Assembly: GCA_964449305.1 (NCBI GenBank)
Contig: CAYUYM010000022.1
Location: 1 to 26,955 of the forward strand
DNA: 26,955 bases
DNA from: CAYUYM01 sp964449305
GTDB lineage: Bacteria; Bacteroidota; Ignavibacteria; SZUA-365; CAYQST01
Direction: 5' to 3'
Below the pieces are notes generated by a model. It was not told the origin of the DNA. It worked only from the letters and a program-made list of their open reading frames with translations, and ran no database searches. The position numbers were made by a program, and so were the translations under genes. Shown piece by piece: positions 1 to 8,795 of this stretch. Within the stretch, counting starts at the first letter, position 1, and each line of letters opens with the position of its first letter.

Positions 1-183
1 TCGAGTATCTTCGCGCCAACCGCTGACCAAACGGAGGCACGCCGGGCATGGGCGCGTCCTCCATCCTGCCCTGACGTGCCATCATCATCGGGGATCGCAC
101 TCGTGAAAACACCCGGCATCGCTGAATCACGGAGGGACGTTTCCCGCGGGGGAGTCGTCTGTTCGGATCCTCGTGCTGCGCGT

Positions 184-1950
184 GTGTTCCTCGCGCGGTG
201 GCTGCTGCATGGCGTGCTGGGGCTCGTCCTGGCATCCCTTTCCGGCTGTCTTGTGGAGCTCGTCTTCGTCTCCTGTCCCCGCGTGGTCGATGTGGGGCAG
301 GAGTTCGTCATGGCCATCGATGTGCGTGTGTCGGGGAATTCCGGCGGGGGAGTGGGTGTCGTGCTGCAGTTGCCCGACAGTGTGGAGTTTCGTGGGGCCC
401 AGGCCCTCACGCCTCACGGCAGGAGGCAGGTGCGGCGCAACATCCGGGTGCAGAACCGGTACCAGGCCGAACGCGGGCATCACCTGGTGGCGCTCATCGA
501 CTCCCTTCCCACCCCGCGCATCAGGACGGAAACCGTGCGCCTTTTCGTCCGGCTTCTTCCGAAGAATGTGGGGGAATATTCCATGAAATTCACCCTGGTG
601 GCGACGACGGACGAAACGGAACGGCCCCAATGGCAGCGGCTGGCTCCTCCGGGGGTGGGGAACTTTGCCTCCGTGGTTGACAGTCCGTATGTGCTTCCGA
701 TCCAGGTGCGCGCACCCGAGCAACTCGGTCTCTACGCCCTGCAGTTCTCCGGAAGCAGGCAGTATGCCGCCCTCGCCGACAGCGGGGCGATGGCGCTCAC
801 GTTGGACAGCAGCTTCTCCGTGGAGATGTGGCTCAAGACCACGGCACGCGACATGCCGCTCATTTCCACACGCCGCGACGATCTGACGACTGCATTTCCA
901 CTCGACCTCCGCATCACCGAGATGGGCACCGTGCAGATCGCCGCATCGGATGGAATGCAGGTTTCCGCCATGGACGGGACGCACGTCGTGTCCGACGGCA
1001 CATGGCATCATGTGGCGGTGGTGTACGATGCCTCCATGCCCGCGTATCTCGGATTCATCGACGGTGAGCCGGATGGTCGGATGGGGCTTCCAGCCGGCAT
1101 CCGTGGCAGCGGCACGGGGATGGCGTTTCTTGGCACCTCGCCACCACGGCGCAGATTTTTCACGGGCATCATCGACGAGATGCGCTGGTGGTCCACCGCG
1201 CGCAGCAGGGGGCAGATTTCGGCGCAGAAGAACCTCATGCTGTCGGGCTACGAACAGGGGCTCGTTGCCTGGTATCCCTTCGAAGCGGGCGACGATTCCG
1301 TCATCGCCAACGGGGCACAGAGTGGTGGTTTCGACGCCATTCCCTACAACAACCCGCGGTTGGTCGAATCGGATCTGCCCTTCATCAGTGAAGTGCTGCC
1401 GTTTTACGCGGTGCTTCAGGGCGATACCGTCACCATGACCTGGGAAACCTACGACGAGAAGAACGTCGAGTCCTACGAGGTGGAGCGACGGACGGAATCC
1501 GGCAAGTACGCAGGCCTCGTCGTGGTCCCGCCACAACGCCTGCCGTCGGGGCGGCAGCAGTACCGCCATGAAGAGCGTTTCGGTGCGCGTTCGGTGGAGT
1601 ACTACCGTCTGCGCAGGAATGCCATGGATGGCACGGTGATCTATTCCGATGAGTTCGCCGTCGGAGCTGAGCGTTTCCACAACTTCGTGCTTGGGGACAG
1701 CCAGCCTGAGCCCTTTCTCTATACGGTCACGATACCGTTCCAACTCAAGGAGGCGACGTTCGTGTCGCTCCGGGTCTATGACCAGCTCGGACGGCTTGTC
1801 GGGGAGCTGGTGTCGAAGCGTCTGCCCGCCGGTGAGCACAGCGCCGAACTCGACGCGACCGATCTCCCCCCCGGGACCTACTTCTACCGTCTCAAGACCG
1901 CGAAGGGAGTCCAGACCCGGAAGATGCTGCGTGCGGAGGATGCCCCGTGA
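184..1950 (+). CDS. Secreted LamG/Fn3-like surface protein with C-terminal T9SS type A sorting domain
   Basis: Predicted cell-surface or secreted protein of 588 residues from the GTG at 184. That start gives a clean signal peptide: an Arg-containing start, the hydrophobic run WLLHGVLGLVLAS, then LSGC. Next come a beta-rich region, a LamG/concanavalin-A-like domain (about residues 180-350; 'FSVEMWLKT', 'DGTWHHVAVVYD' and 'GIIDEMRWW' are typical strands), an Fn3-like segment (about 400-505), and a C-terminal domain (about 510-588) with the pattern 'VSLRVYDQLGRLVGELV' and 'PPGTYFYRL', as in T9SS type A sorting domains. GTG codons at 76 and 103 are alternative starts in the same frame. The frame is also open to base 1, so a start outside the window cannot be excluded. 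No good ribosome binding site marks any candidate. The LSGC could be a lipobox, which would be odd for T9SS cargo. Ligand unknown; LamG domains commonly bind glycans or proteins. Confidence 0.8.
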   Translation: MFLARWLLHGVLGLVLASLSGCLVELVFVSCPRVVDVGQEFVMAIDVRVSGNSGGGVGVVLQLPDSVEFRGAQALTPHGRRQVRRNIRVQNRYQAERGHHLVALIDSLPTPRIRTETVRLFVRLLPKNVGEYSMKFTLVATTDETERPQWQRLAPPGVGNFASVVDSPYVLPIQVRAPEQLGLYALQFSGSRQYAALADSGAMALTLDSSFSVEMWLKTTARDMPLISTRRDDLTTAFPLDLRITEMGTVQIAASDGMQVSAMDGTHVVSDGTWHHVAVVYDASMPAYLGFIDGEPDGRMGLPAGIRGSGTGMAFLGTSPPRRRFFTGIIDEMRWWSTARSRGQISAQKNLMLSGYEQGLVAWYPFEAGDDSVIANGAQSGGFDAIPYNNPRLVESDLPFISEVLPFYAVLQGDTVTMTWETYDEKNVESYEVERRTESGKYAGLVVVPPQRLPSGRQQYRHEERFGARSVEYYRLRRNAMDGTVIYSDEFAVGAERFHNFVLGDSQPEPFLYTVTIPFQLKEATFVSLRVYDQLGRLVGELVSKRLPAGEHSAELDATDLPPGTYFYRLKTAKGVQTRKMLRAEDAP

Positions 1951-2000
1951 CGCAGACCACATCTTTCCGGCCCGCAGGGCGCACCACCCCCAAAAACAGC

Positions 2001-2029
2001 TTGACATTCAGTGCCGGCTTGTTTAATTT
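2001..2029 (+). promoter_or_regulatory. Candidate promoter, TTGACA-N17-TAATTT
   Basis: A perfect -35 hexamer TTGACA (2001-2006) and a 17-base spacer lead to TAATTT (2024-2029), which matches the -10 consensus at only three of six positions. It would leave a leader of about 180 bases before the gene at 2214. It competes with the downstream candidate at 2133. Read by eye only. Confidence 0.4.
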
Positions 2030-2126
2030 GAACTCCAATTCTGGCGAAAACCCCGTCTTTCGGAACAGCGATGCAGCAATACAGTGAGGATTTTTTCAGG
2101 GAGAATGATTAGAGTTTCACCAAGAC

Positions 2127-2138
2127 TTTTCGTATGTT
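2127..2138 (+). promoter_or_regulatory. Candidate -10 region TTTTCGTATGTT
   Basis: TATGTT (2133-2138) is preceded by TTTTCG. The same 12 bases recur upstream of tRNA-Lys at 20538-20549, where a plausible -35 lies 17 bases before the hexamer. Here the -35 position is poor (TAGAGT), so this is a suggestion based on repetition. It would give a leader of about 70 bases to the ATG at 2214. Confidence 0.4.
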
Positions 2139-2202
2139 CACCTATCCATGAAATAAGAAATCGTGAATGATCCATTTTGTAGTAACTATTCCCCAACTGT
2201 TT

Positions 2203-2208
2203 GGAGGT
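2203..2208 (+). promoter_or_regulatory. Ribosome binding site GGAGGT that fixes the start at 2214
   Basis: A strong Shine-Dalgarno GGAGGT lies 5 bases before the ATG at 2214. It favours that start over the in-frame GTG at 2163, which would place 17 extra polar residues before the signal peptide. Confidence 0.8.
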
Positions 2209-2213
2209 ATTCA

Positions 2214-5200
2214 ATGAAGAAGTTTACGCTTCTGTGTGCCTTGTTGTTGGTAGGCGTGGGGTTGATGTCCTCCGCCTATGCGGCGCAGTTCAAGTTTTCG
2301 AGCAAGCCGCATGCGCGCATCGGCACCGCGCTTCAGACCACCGACCGGATCTACGTCCCGACGAACAGGACCATCGGTACGGTTCGCGTCGGTCTGTACA
2401 TCAAGTCGGTCCGCTATTCTTCACTGAGGATCGAGCTGACGTCGCCGTATGGCGTGAAGGTCATTCTCAAGCAGGAAGTGGGCAAGGGCACATTGACGAC
2501 GCCGGGTCCGAACTGGCCGGGTTCCCTTGGCAGCGATCGCTCCTATTGCGTGTTCCGCGATGGTGGCAACACGATCAGCGCCACGAGCTTCCCGAATGAC
2601 AACGTCTTCAATCCCGCCACTCCGCTTTCGGCACTCGACAACACCCAGTCGCTGGGCTGGTGGACCATCACCGTCTTCGATGAGGGTTCGTACTATGTGC
2701 CGTGGCAGGATGGCTACCTCGAAGGTTGGACACTCTTCATGAACTCCGTGACACAGGAGCCCGAGCAGGTTCTGTGGACCGCCGAGTACCAGGGCAACAA
2801 CCTGAAGGGCATGGTCAATGGCGATCGCTGGGTCCCGAACCCCGCTGGTGATCTCGACAACCCGTGCTCCGGCGCTGGTGACGATGCCATCGTGCAGATC
2901 GGTCTCCACGGCGAAGCCTTCGGCTTCTACTGCCCCGTTGCCGGCACAGTCGGCGCCGTGCCCCCGGGCATGCACTCCAAGGGTCGCTTCCGCATCACCC
3001 TCAGCTGCTACGTCAACGATCCCGGCAATTTCACCTACAACGGTGACATCGCCGCCTACTTTGGCAAGGTCGGCAACTTTGTCGGCACATGGACCCCGAC
3101 GGGCAACCTGATCAATCCCGCCAACCTGACCGATCCTGTTCCGCCGGCAACCCAGCAGGCCAAGAGCGCAAAGGCATGGCCGCGTGGCGGCGGTCTCACG
3201 ACCACCACACTTCTCCCGAACACGGCATCCCCGCTCTTCGGCGGTGTGCGTCTGTTCGCATGCGAGGACGCCATCGATCCGAATCTCATCTGGAGCCTCT
3301 TCACCGGTTTCACGGACATCGTCCTCGACGACAAGACTGTACCGGCTGTCTCCATCAGTGGCGCCACTGTTGACATGGCCAGCTACCTTCCCTCGGCTCC
3401 GCTGTCGCTCCTTGATGGTCAGCCGCTCCAGGGCCTCTACTACGTGAGCATCTACGACACGTACGGTGAGAATGGTACGCATTACGGCCGCATCCGTGTC
3501 GACCGCATCAAGATCGAGTACGTCGTCGGCAACGAGCCGGTGCCCGATCCGCTGCACCAGGGCTTCGCCGGTCCGATGATGGGCGTTCCCATACCGGGCG
3601 CCATTGCCAACCAGCCGTTCGGCTATCTCGCAGACGTGATCTGCGCGATGCCGCCGTACTCCGTGTATGCCCTCGACCAGGATCCCCTCCTCGTCTACTG
3701 GGCGATGGGCAAGATGTATCCGAAGACCGCAAGCGGCTTCGAGCGCCTCGAGACCATCAGCAGCACAAACTACGTTCCGCCGCAGGGCGTCCGTTACACC
3801 GGCCCGTGGAACTACCCGGCACAGATGGATGAAAATGCCATGGTCGCCGGCGTCAGCGTGAACACGGACCTCATCCTCGGTCTCCCGACGGGTGATTACA
3901 AGTTCCGCACCACGCTCAGCCAGCCGCGCTATGATGACGATGTGTCCGACAATCAGTTCGAATCGAACTCCTTCCAGGTCACAGAATCGACACTCGGTTA
4001 CTATGGCGATCAGATCCTCCAGTGGAACTACTACCAGAACCACAACAACACCCCGCTGACAACACACGAAGTCGCTCCGACGCAGGGTGTCGGAACCGCC
4101 TTCACCGTGTTCAAATATCCGTATTCCAACCTCTCGAGCATCGACTACAAGTTCGATGTGGCCGCAGTGGTGACCCCGCAGGCGAACCTGCAGATGAACC
4201 TGTACTCGTGCGGTGGTTACTATGGTGCTCCGACCACGCTCATCGCGCAGTCGCCCATCATCAGCTACAACCAGTACATCTCCGGCAACTGGCGTTCATT
4301 CCCGATGTTCACGGTGACCAACGGCACATGCCCCATCGCTCTCGCACCGGGCACCTACGTTGCAGTGCTGAAGAACGTTGATGGCACCCGCTCCTACACG
4401 GTCACGCCATACACCTTCGGCATGGTGCCGGCAGTGGAGGATCGCTTCCGCGCCTATGCCTTCGCCGACAACTTCGGCCCTGTCGCTCCGTTTGCGGTCG
4501 GTGGCACCCGCCTCGGCTACTACCACCTGACCACCGGCTTCCAGTCGCTGACCTCCCAGGTTCCCGCACTCGGCAACTACACCTTCCCGATGCGCTTCAA
4601 CTTCCCGAACCAGCCGGGCATGGCCGGATACCCGAACCTCAATGATTTCGCAGTCAACTACGTGACCCTCGGTGGTGAACTCGCCAACGGCTCCGCTCCG
4701 ATCGGCAACTTCACCAGCACGACCTACCCGTATGTGTATGTCAGCAACAACGCCCCGACCCAGGGTGCCACATCCTGCAACGTGCGTCTCGAAATCTACA
4801 ACTCGGGCAACCAGCTCGTGTACGCCGCTCCGGATTATGTCATGAACTTCACGCCGGCCACCTGCAACCAGAATACCCCGGTGCAGCGTCCGTCCTGGAT
4901 TCCGACCACCCCGGGCCTCTACACAGTCAAGGCCTACCTCACCCGCAAGCCGAACGATCAGAACCCCGTCAATGACCAGGTTCAGTCGACCTTCTATGTA
5001 ACCGCCAACAGCGTCGTTCTCGCTCTCGGCGGCAACGTGTCGAGCCTCGAGCGCGACAATGCGCTGAACAGCCTCCGCAATCGTGGCCTCAACGTGGAAG
5101 TGGCGAACATCGCCGATGTCCGCGATCGCCAGACCGATGTGTATGTGATCGGCCAGGTCAGCGACAACGATCGTGAGTCCCTCCGCACGGCGCAGAGCAA

Positions 5201-5921
5201 TGGCAGCACCATTGCATTCATGTATGACAAGAATGGCCGTATCGGCAACACCATCCGCAGCATCGACGCAGTGTACAACATTGACCGCGGTACCGTGGAT
5301 TATGACAACGTCCGTCTCTACAGCAAGACCGTGCCGAGCAACGAGGTGGAGACACCGGTTGTGCCTCAGCAGATCGAGCTCAAGAGCAAGGAAGATCTCG
5401 TGAACTTCCTGAAGTCCGCCAATGCGAATCTGAAGAGCATCGACATCGATCCGGCAAAAGCCGCCGACATCGAACTGCGCTCCCAGAAGATGTATGAGAA
5501 CACCCTCGGCCAGGGCAATGTGGATATCACCTACATCGCCTCTGAAACCAACGACATGGGCATCCTCTACACCTTCCCGACAACCCGCCAGAATGCCACA
5601 CTCGATGTGGATCAGGCTGCACCGGCAGGCTTCGCCCTCGACCAGAACTATCCCAATCCGTTCAATCCTTCCACCACCATTTCCTACAGACTTCCGGAAG
5701 CCAGTTTTGTGACCCTCCGCATCCTTGATGTGCTCGGCCGCGAAATCGCAACCCTCGTCTCTGGAAACCAGGAAGCCGGTTCCTATGCCACCACGTGGCA
5801 GGGCCTCGACAACCTTGGCAAGGATGTTGCGAGCGGTACCTACATGTTCCGTATCGATGCGACTCCGCTCTCCGGCGGTCAGGGCTTTACGAACATGAGG
5901 AAGATGACGCTCTCCAAGTAA
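2214..5921 (+). CDS. Large secreted protein with P-domain-like modules and T9SS type A sorting domain
   Basis: Exported protein of 1235 residues. The start is set by the GGAGGT at 2203 and by the signal peptide beginning MKKFTLLCALLLVGVG, with likely cleavage after AYA at residue 23. Residues about 42-178 resemble the beta-sandwich P domain of proprotein convertases ('LRIELTSPYGVKVIL', 'LGWWTITVFDEG', 'GYLEGWTLFMNS'). A second P-like module spans about 295-440 ('LQGLYYVSIYDTYGENGTHYG'). The middle (about 440-925) is rich in Asn, Tyr, Pro and Thr and looks beta-rich, with no family I recognise. Residues about 930-1006 look alpha/beta ('SVVLALGGNVSSLERDNAL', 'DVYVIGQVSDNDRESL'). The end (about 1135-1235) is a classic sorting domain: 'FALDQNYPNPFNPSTTISY', then 'LRILDVLGREIATLVSG'. 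No protease catalytic domain is present. Codon use looks more uniform than in neighbours, hinting at high expression. A terminator follows. Confidence 0.9.
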   Translation: MKKFTLLCALLLVGVGLMSSAYAAQFKFSSKPHARIGTALQTTDRIYVPTNRTIGTVRVGLYIKSVRYSSLRIELTSPYGVKVILKQEVGKGTLTTPGPNWPGSLGSDRSYCVFRDGGNTISATSFPNDNVFNPATPLSALDNTQSLGWWTITVFDEGSYYVPWQDGYLEGWTLFMNSVTQEPEQVLWTAEYQGNNLKGMVNGDRWVPNPAGDLDNPCSGAGDDAIVQIGLHGEAFGFYCPVAGTVGAVPPGMHSKGRFRITLSCYVNDPGNFTYNGDIAAYFGKVGNFVGTWTPTGNLINPANLTDPVPPATQQAKSAKAWPRGGGLTTTTLLPNTASPLFGGVRLFACEDAIDPNLIWSLFTGFTDIVLDDKTVPAVSISGATVDMASYLPSAPLSLLDGQPLQGLYYVSIYDTYGENGTHYGRIRVDRIKIEYVVGNEPVPDPLHQGFAGPMMGVPIPGAIANQPFGYLADVICAMPPYSVYALDQDPLLVYWAMGKMYPKTASGFERLETISSTNYVPPQGVRYTGPWNYPAQMDENAMVAGVSVNTDLILGLPTGDYKFRTTLSQPRYDDDVSDNQFESNSFQVTESTLGYYGDQILQWNYYQNHNNTPLTTHEVAPTQGVGTAFTVFKYPYSNLSSIDYKFDVAAVVTPQANLQMNLYSCGGYYGAPTTLIAQSPIISYNQYISGNWRSFPMFTVTNGTCPIALAPGTYVAVLKNVDGTRSYTVTPYTFGMVPAVEDRFRAYAFADNFGPVAPFAVGGTRLGYYHLTTGFQSLTSQVPALGNYTFPMRFNFPNQPGMAGYPNLNDFAVNYVTLGGELANGSAPIGNFTSTTYPYVYVSNNAPTQGATSCNVRLEIYNSGNQLVYAAPDYVMNFTPATCNQNTPVQRPSWIPTTPGLYTVKAYLTRKPNDQNPVNDQVQSTFYVTANSVVLALGGNVSSLERDNALNSLRNRGLNVEVANIADVRDRQTDVYVIGQVSDNDRESLRTAQSNGSTIAFMYDKNGRIGNTIRSIDAVYNIDRGTVDYDNVRLYSKTVPSNEVETPVVPQQIELKSKEDLVNFLKSANANLKSIDIDPAKAADIELRSQKMYENTLGQGNVDITYIASETNDMGILYTFPTTRQNATLDVDQAAPAGFALDQNYPNPFNPSTTISYRLPEASFVTLRILDVLGREIATLVSGNQEAGSYATTWQGLDNLGKDVASGTYMFRIDATPLSGGQGFTNMRKMTLSK

Positions 5922-5962
5922 TCCGAAGCTTCTTCGCGAAACGCGGAGACTGGTCTCGTCAA

Positions 5963-5990
5963 CGAACGCCCGGCATCTGCCGGGCGTTCG
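5963..5990 (+). terminator. Strong hairpin terminator
   Basis: A perfect 12-bp stem (5963-5974 with 5979-5990) has a 4-base loop, ATCT, and a weak T-containing tail (TCGTTTG). It lies 41 bases after the stop of the P-domain protein and separates it from the glycan operon. Confidence 0.85.
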
Positions 5991-6043
5991 TCGTTTGCGT
6001 GGTCACCATCTTCCGTGCACTTCCGCGCAGTGCAAACAAATTC

Positions 6044-6066
6044 GGGCACGGAAATCCGGCTAGATT
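6044..6066 (+). promoter_or_regulatory. Candidate promoter of the glycan operon, with a shared upstream motif
   Basis: TAGATT (6061-6066) is a plausible -10 element, about 67 bases before the ATG at 6133. Just upstream is GGGCACGGAAATCC (6044-6057), almost identical to GGGAACGGAAATCC before the TAGATT of the proline dehydrogenase promoter (14778-14797). The -35 position 17 bases upstream (AAATTC) does not match the consensus. Confidence 0.45.
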
Positions 6067-6132
6067 CTCTCAGTGGATTTCGCTATTTTTGCGTGCTTCT
6101 TCCGATCCAAACACCATTCAACACAGGTCCTC

Positions 6133-8772
6133 ATGGCGAAAGAACAGGTGAAACCCAGAAAAGCACAGGCGAAACGGCAGCAGATATCCTTCGATGTTCC
6201 TGATCCGATGCGCAGACACCCGCATGCCATGTACCTTGGCATTCTCGCCCTGCTTCTCGTGATCTTTTTCAACGAAGCGATTTTCAGCGGCAAGGTCTTC
6301 AATGTCCCGGACAACCTGTCGTCTCTCTCCCTCGAGCAGGGGTATCTGGAAAAGGCCAAGGCCGATGGAATCAACGCCTTCTGGAATCCGTATGTGTTTT
6401 CTGGCATGCCGACATGGGGATCGTCCACTCCCGGGCATGGCATGTACATCACCACCTTCCTGGATCCTCTTCCTCCCACACTTCTCATGAAGATCTACTC
6501 GGGCGTGCAGGGGGTTGTCAATGTCCTTGGCGTATCCCCCATTTTCTGGGATATCGTCAATTTCTTTCTTCTCGGGATGTTCACCTATTTCTTCGGGATA
6601 CGACGACGGTTCGACCCCTTTGTGGCATTCATCATTGCAGTGTCGGTCGTCTTCACCCTGTATTCATTGAACTGGATCATGGCCGGACACAACACCAAGA
6701 TCACGGTGTTTGCATGGCTTCCTGCGTGCCTCTATCTCATCGATCTGCTTTTCGAAAAGAAGTCTCCGCTATATGTCGCCTTTCTCATCGGTGCCCTGCA
6801 TTTCTCCTTCAATTCGGGGCATGTCCAGATGCTGTTCTACGCTCTCCTGACGATGGGTCTCTACACGCTCTACAAGTGGTATGAAGGTGCCAAGGTGAAG
6901 GATGTGGCCATTGTCGGGGTGATACTCCTCTTCTCCGCCGCCTTCGCCTTCCTCATGCTCTCAGGCCCGTATTTCGCCACATGGGAGTACAAGGACTTCT
7001 CCATCCGTGGTGCGGGAAGTGGTGGGTCGGGACATGGACCAGCCTCTGGTGGCACAGACTATCAATACGCCACCAACTGGTCGTTCAGCCCGGTCGAGAT
7101 CCTCACGTTCTTTATCCCGTCATTCGTGGGGTGGGGCACACCGACATACTGGGGCACCATGCCATTCACCGAATCTCCCATCTACCTCGGCATCGTCATC
7201 AGTTTCCTCGCTCTGCTCGGCATCCTGCTGCGCCCGAAGGACAAATTCGTTCATTTCTGGATGGTCCTCGGTCTGTTCGCCGTCCTAGTCTCGCTCGGCA
7301 GGAATTTCGGCCTCGTCTACGATCTGATGTTCAACCACGTCCCCTTCTTCAACAATTTCCGCATACCATCCATGATCCTGTTCCTCATGGGCCTGTGCAT
7401 GTCCATGCTCGCAGGTGTCGGGCTGTCGGATATATTCCGTCGTTTGAAGACCTCCGGAAGTGATTCGGGCGCTCCCGAACTCCGATCGCTCAACAAGGCG
7501 GTCTGGGTGCCGGTCGGTGTTGCCGCCGCGCTCTTTCTCGTTCTGCTCATGTCGAAGGGCATGATGGAGGAGACCATCGCTTCGAACATGGAGACGAATC
7601 AACCGCGCATGTGGCAGCTCATCCAGCAGGTGGAGCAGGCTGTTGCCGCGGGACAGGGTCCCCAGGTCTTTGCGCAGTATCCGGAATACCGCCATGCGAC
7701 ACGGGAGGGGATCTACAGCATGGCGCTGGGTGATGCAGGCTTTGCCGTGGTGGCCATGGCGCTCGTTGCTCTTGTGCTCTTGGGCTTCCAACGCCGCACT
7801 CTCAATTTCACCGTGTTCCAGTTCCTGCTGCTTGCGTTGTTGATCGTCGACTGGTGGCGGGTGGATTTCCGACCAATGAAAATGGAGCCGGGACACACCC
7901 AGGAACAACGCCTGACGAAGAACGACGTCGTGGACTACCTGCACAAGGACACCGACATCTACCGCATTCTTCCGGCCACGGAACATGCAGGGGACAACTG
8001 GTACGCGGCGTTCAACATCCAGTCGGTCGCAGGCTACCACCCTGCGAAGATGCGTTACTACGACGACATCAGGAACACCATCTTCCATGAGTTCCAGTTC
8101 CCCTCCGTCGAATACCTTGATGGTGCCAATTGGCCACTGCTCAACATGCTGAACACACGGTATGTGGTCGTTCCGAAGGAGTTCAAACCCCGCGCCCCCT
8201 GGCTCGAACCCGCCTACTCTGGAGTGACGCAGGATGTCTACCGCAACCGGGCTGTGCTTCCACGTGCCTTCTTCGTCACGCGCTCCGAAGTCATCGAAGT
8301 GGATTCCCTCATGTTTTCGCGCATCAACGACACCAGCTATCGCCCCGAGCGCATCGCCTATCTGAGCAGGCCGTTGACAGCGCAGATCACGCCGTCTGAT
8401 GCGGATTCCGCCGGTTTCATTGGCTCGGCGAAGCTCGTCTCCTTTGGGATCAACTCCTTTGAGTACGATCTTGAGACGCCGCAGGATGCCATCCTCAAGC
8501 TCAGCGAGATCTACTACCCCAGCGGTTGGACGGCGACACTCGACGGGGAGCCGGTCGACATCCTCCGCTCCGACTACGCGCTCCGTGCCGTGGTTGTCCC
8601 AAAGGGCAGTCACCGTCTGGTCATGTCCTTCGAGCCGAAATCCTACAAGGCCGGCCTCATGATCACCGTTGTGACGAACTATCTGCTGGTGGGTGTTCTG
8701 GTGTTCTACCTCATCGTCTGGCTCCTGCGCCGGAAACCCTGGCAGCGCGGAGCGAAGGAAGCGAAGGCCTGA
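6133..8772 (+). CDS. YfhO-family multi-pass membrane protein (GT-C-like)
   Basis: Integral membrane protein of 879 residues resembling the YfhO family, whose members are linked to glycosylation of surface polymers such as teichoic acids in Firmicutes and are frequent, largely uncharacterised, in Bacteroidota. A basic cytoplasmic head of about 30 residues is followed by many hydrophobic segments up to about residue 500 (first helix 'YLGILALLLVIFFNEAIF'), then a few more. The first external loop holds 'VPDNLSSLSLEQGYL' and 'FWNPYVFSGMP', the region where GT-C enzymes carry acidic residues. Residues about 580-835 form a soluble domain ('DVVDYLHKDTDIYRILPAT'), then comes a last helix and a basic tail. 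The ATG at 6133 is chosen over the GTG at 6073 because the likely promoter lies at 6061-6066 and the extra residues look non-coding. First gene of a six-gene operon. Likely moves a lipid-linked sugar; the substrate is unknown. Confidence 0.85.
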   Translation: MAKEQVKPRKAQAKRQQISFDVPDPMRRHPHAMYLGILALLLVIFFNEAIFSGKVFNVPDNLSSLSLEQGYLEKAKADGINAFWNPYVFSGMPTWGSSTPGHGMYITTFLDPLPPTLLMKIYSGVQGVVNVLGVSPIFWDIVNFFLLGMFTYFFGIRRRFDPFVAFIIAVSVVFTLYSLNWIMAGHNTKITVFAWLPACLYLIDLLFEKKSPLYVAFLIGALHFSFNSGHVQMLFYALLTMGLYTLYKWYEGAKVKDVAIVGVILLFSAAFAFLMLSGPYFATWEYKDFSIRGAGSGGSGHGPASGGTDYQYATNWSFSPVEILTFFIPSFVGWGTPTYWGTMPFTESPIYLGIVISFLALLGILLRPKDKFVHFWMVLGLFAVLVSLGRNFGLVYDLMFNHVPFFNNFRIPSMILFLMGLCMSMLAGVGLSDIFRRLKTSGSDSGAPELRSLNKAVWVPVGVAAALFLVLLMSKGMMEETIASNMETNQPRMWQLIQQVEQAVAAGQGPQVFAQYPEYRHATREGIYSMALGDAGFAVVAMALVALVLLGFQRRTLNFTVFQFLLLALLIVDWWRVDFRPMKMEPGHTQEQRLTKNDVVDYLHKDTDIYRILPATEHAGDNWYAAFNIQSVAGYHPAKMRYYDDIRNTIFHEFQFPSVEYLDGANWPLLNMLNTRYVVVPKEFKPRAPWLEPAYSGVTQDVYRNRAVLPRAFFVTRSEVIEVDSLMFSRINDTSYRPERIAYLSRPLTAQITPSDADSAGFIGSAKLVSFGINSFEYDLETPQDAILKLSEIYYPSGWTATLDGEPVDILRSDYALRAVVVPKGSHRLVMSFEPKSYKAGLMITVVTNYLLVGVLVFYLIVWLLRRKPWQRGAKEAKA

Positions 8773-8795
8773 CACCCGGCCTGCAGGACGCCTCC

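Noticed and set aside
3..26. Open frame reading EYLRANR then stop, possibly the tail of an upstream gene
   Set aside because: Only seven codons; it cannot be distinguished from chance, so it is not listed as a gene.
1965..1985. Short GCCC-GCA-GGGC hairpin after the LamG protein gene
   Set aside because: Only four pairs and no T-run; not a convincing terminator.
127..2007. 626-codon minus-strand open frame opposite the LamG protein gene
   Set aside because: Its translation is rich in His, Arg and Gly with no domain, as expected for the antisense of a GC-rich gene. The + strand frame has a signal peptide, LamG and a sorting domain.
2421..4067. 548-codon minus-strand open frame opposite the P-domain protein
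   Set aside because: No recognisable domain, no ribosome site, composition typical of an antisense shadow.
7285..8775. 496-codon minus-strand open frame opposite the YfhO gene
   Set aside because: Low-complexity charged translation; the + strand protein has clear membrane helices and operon context.
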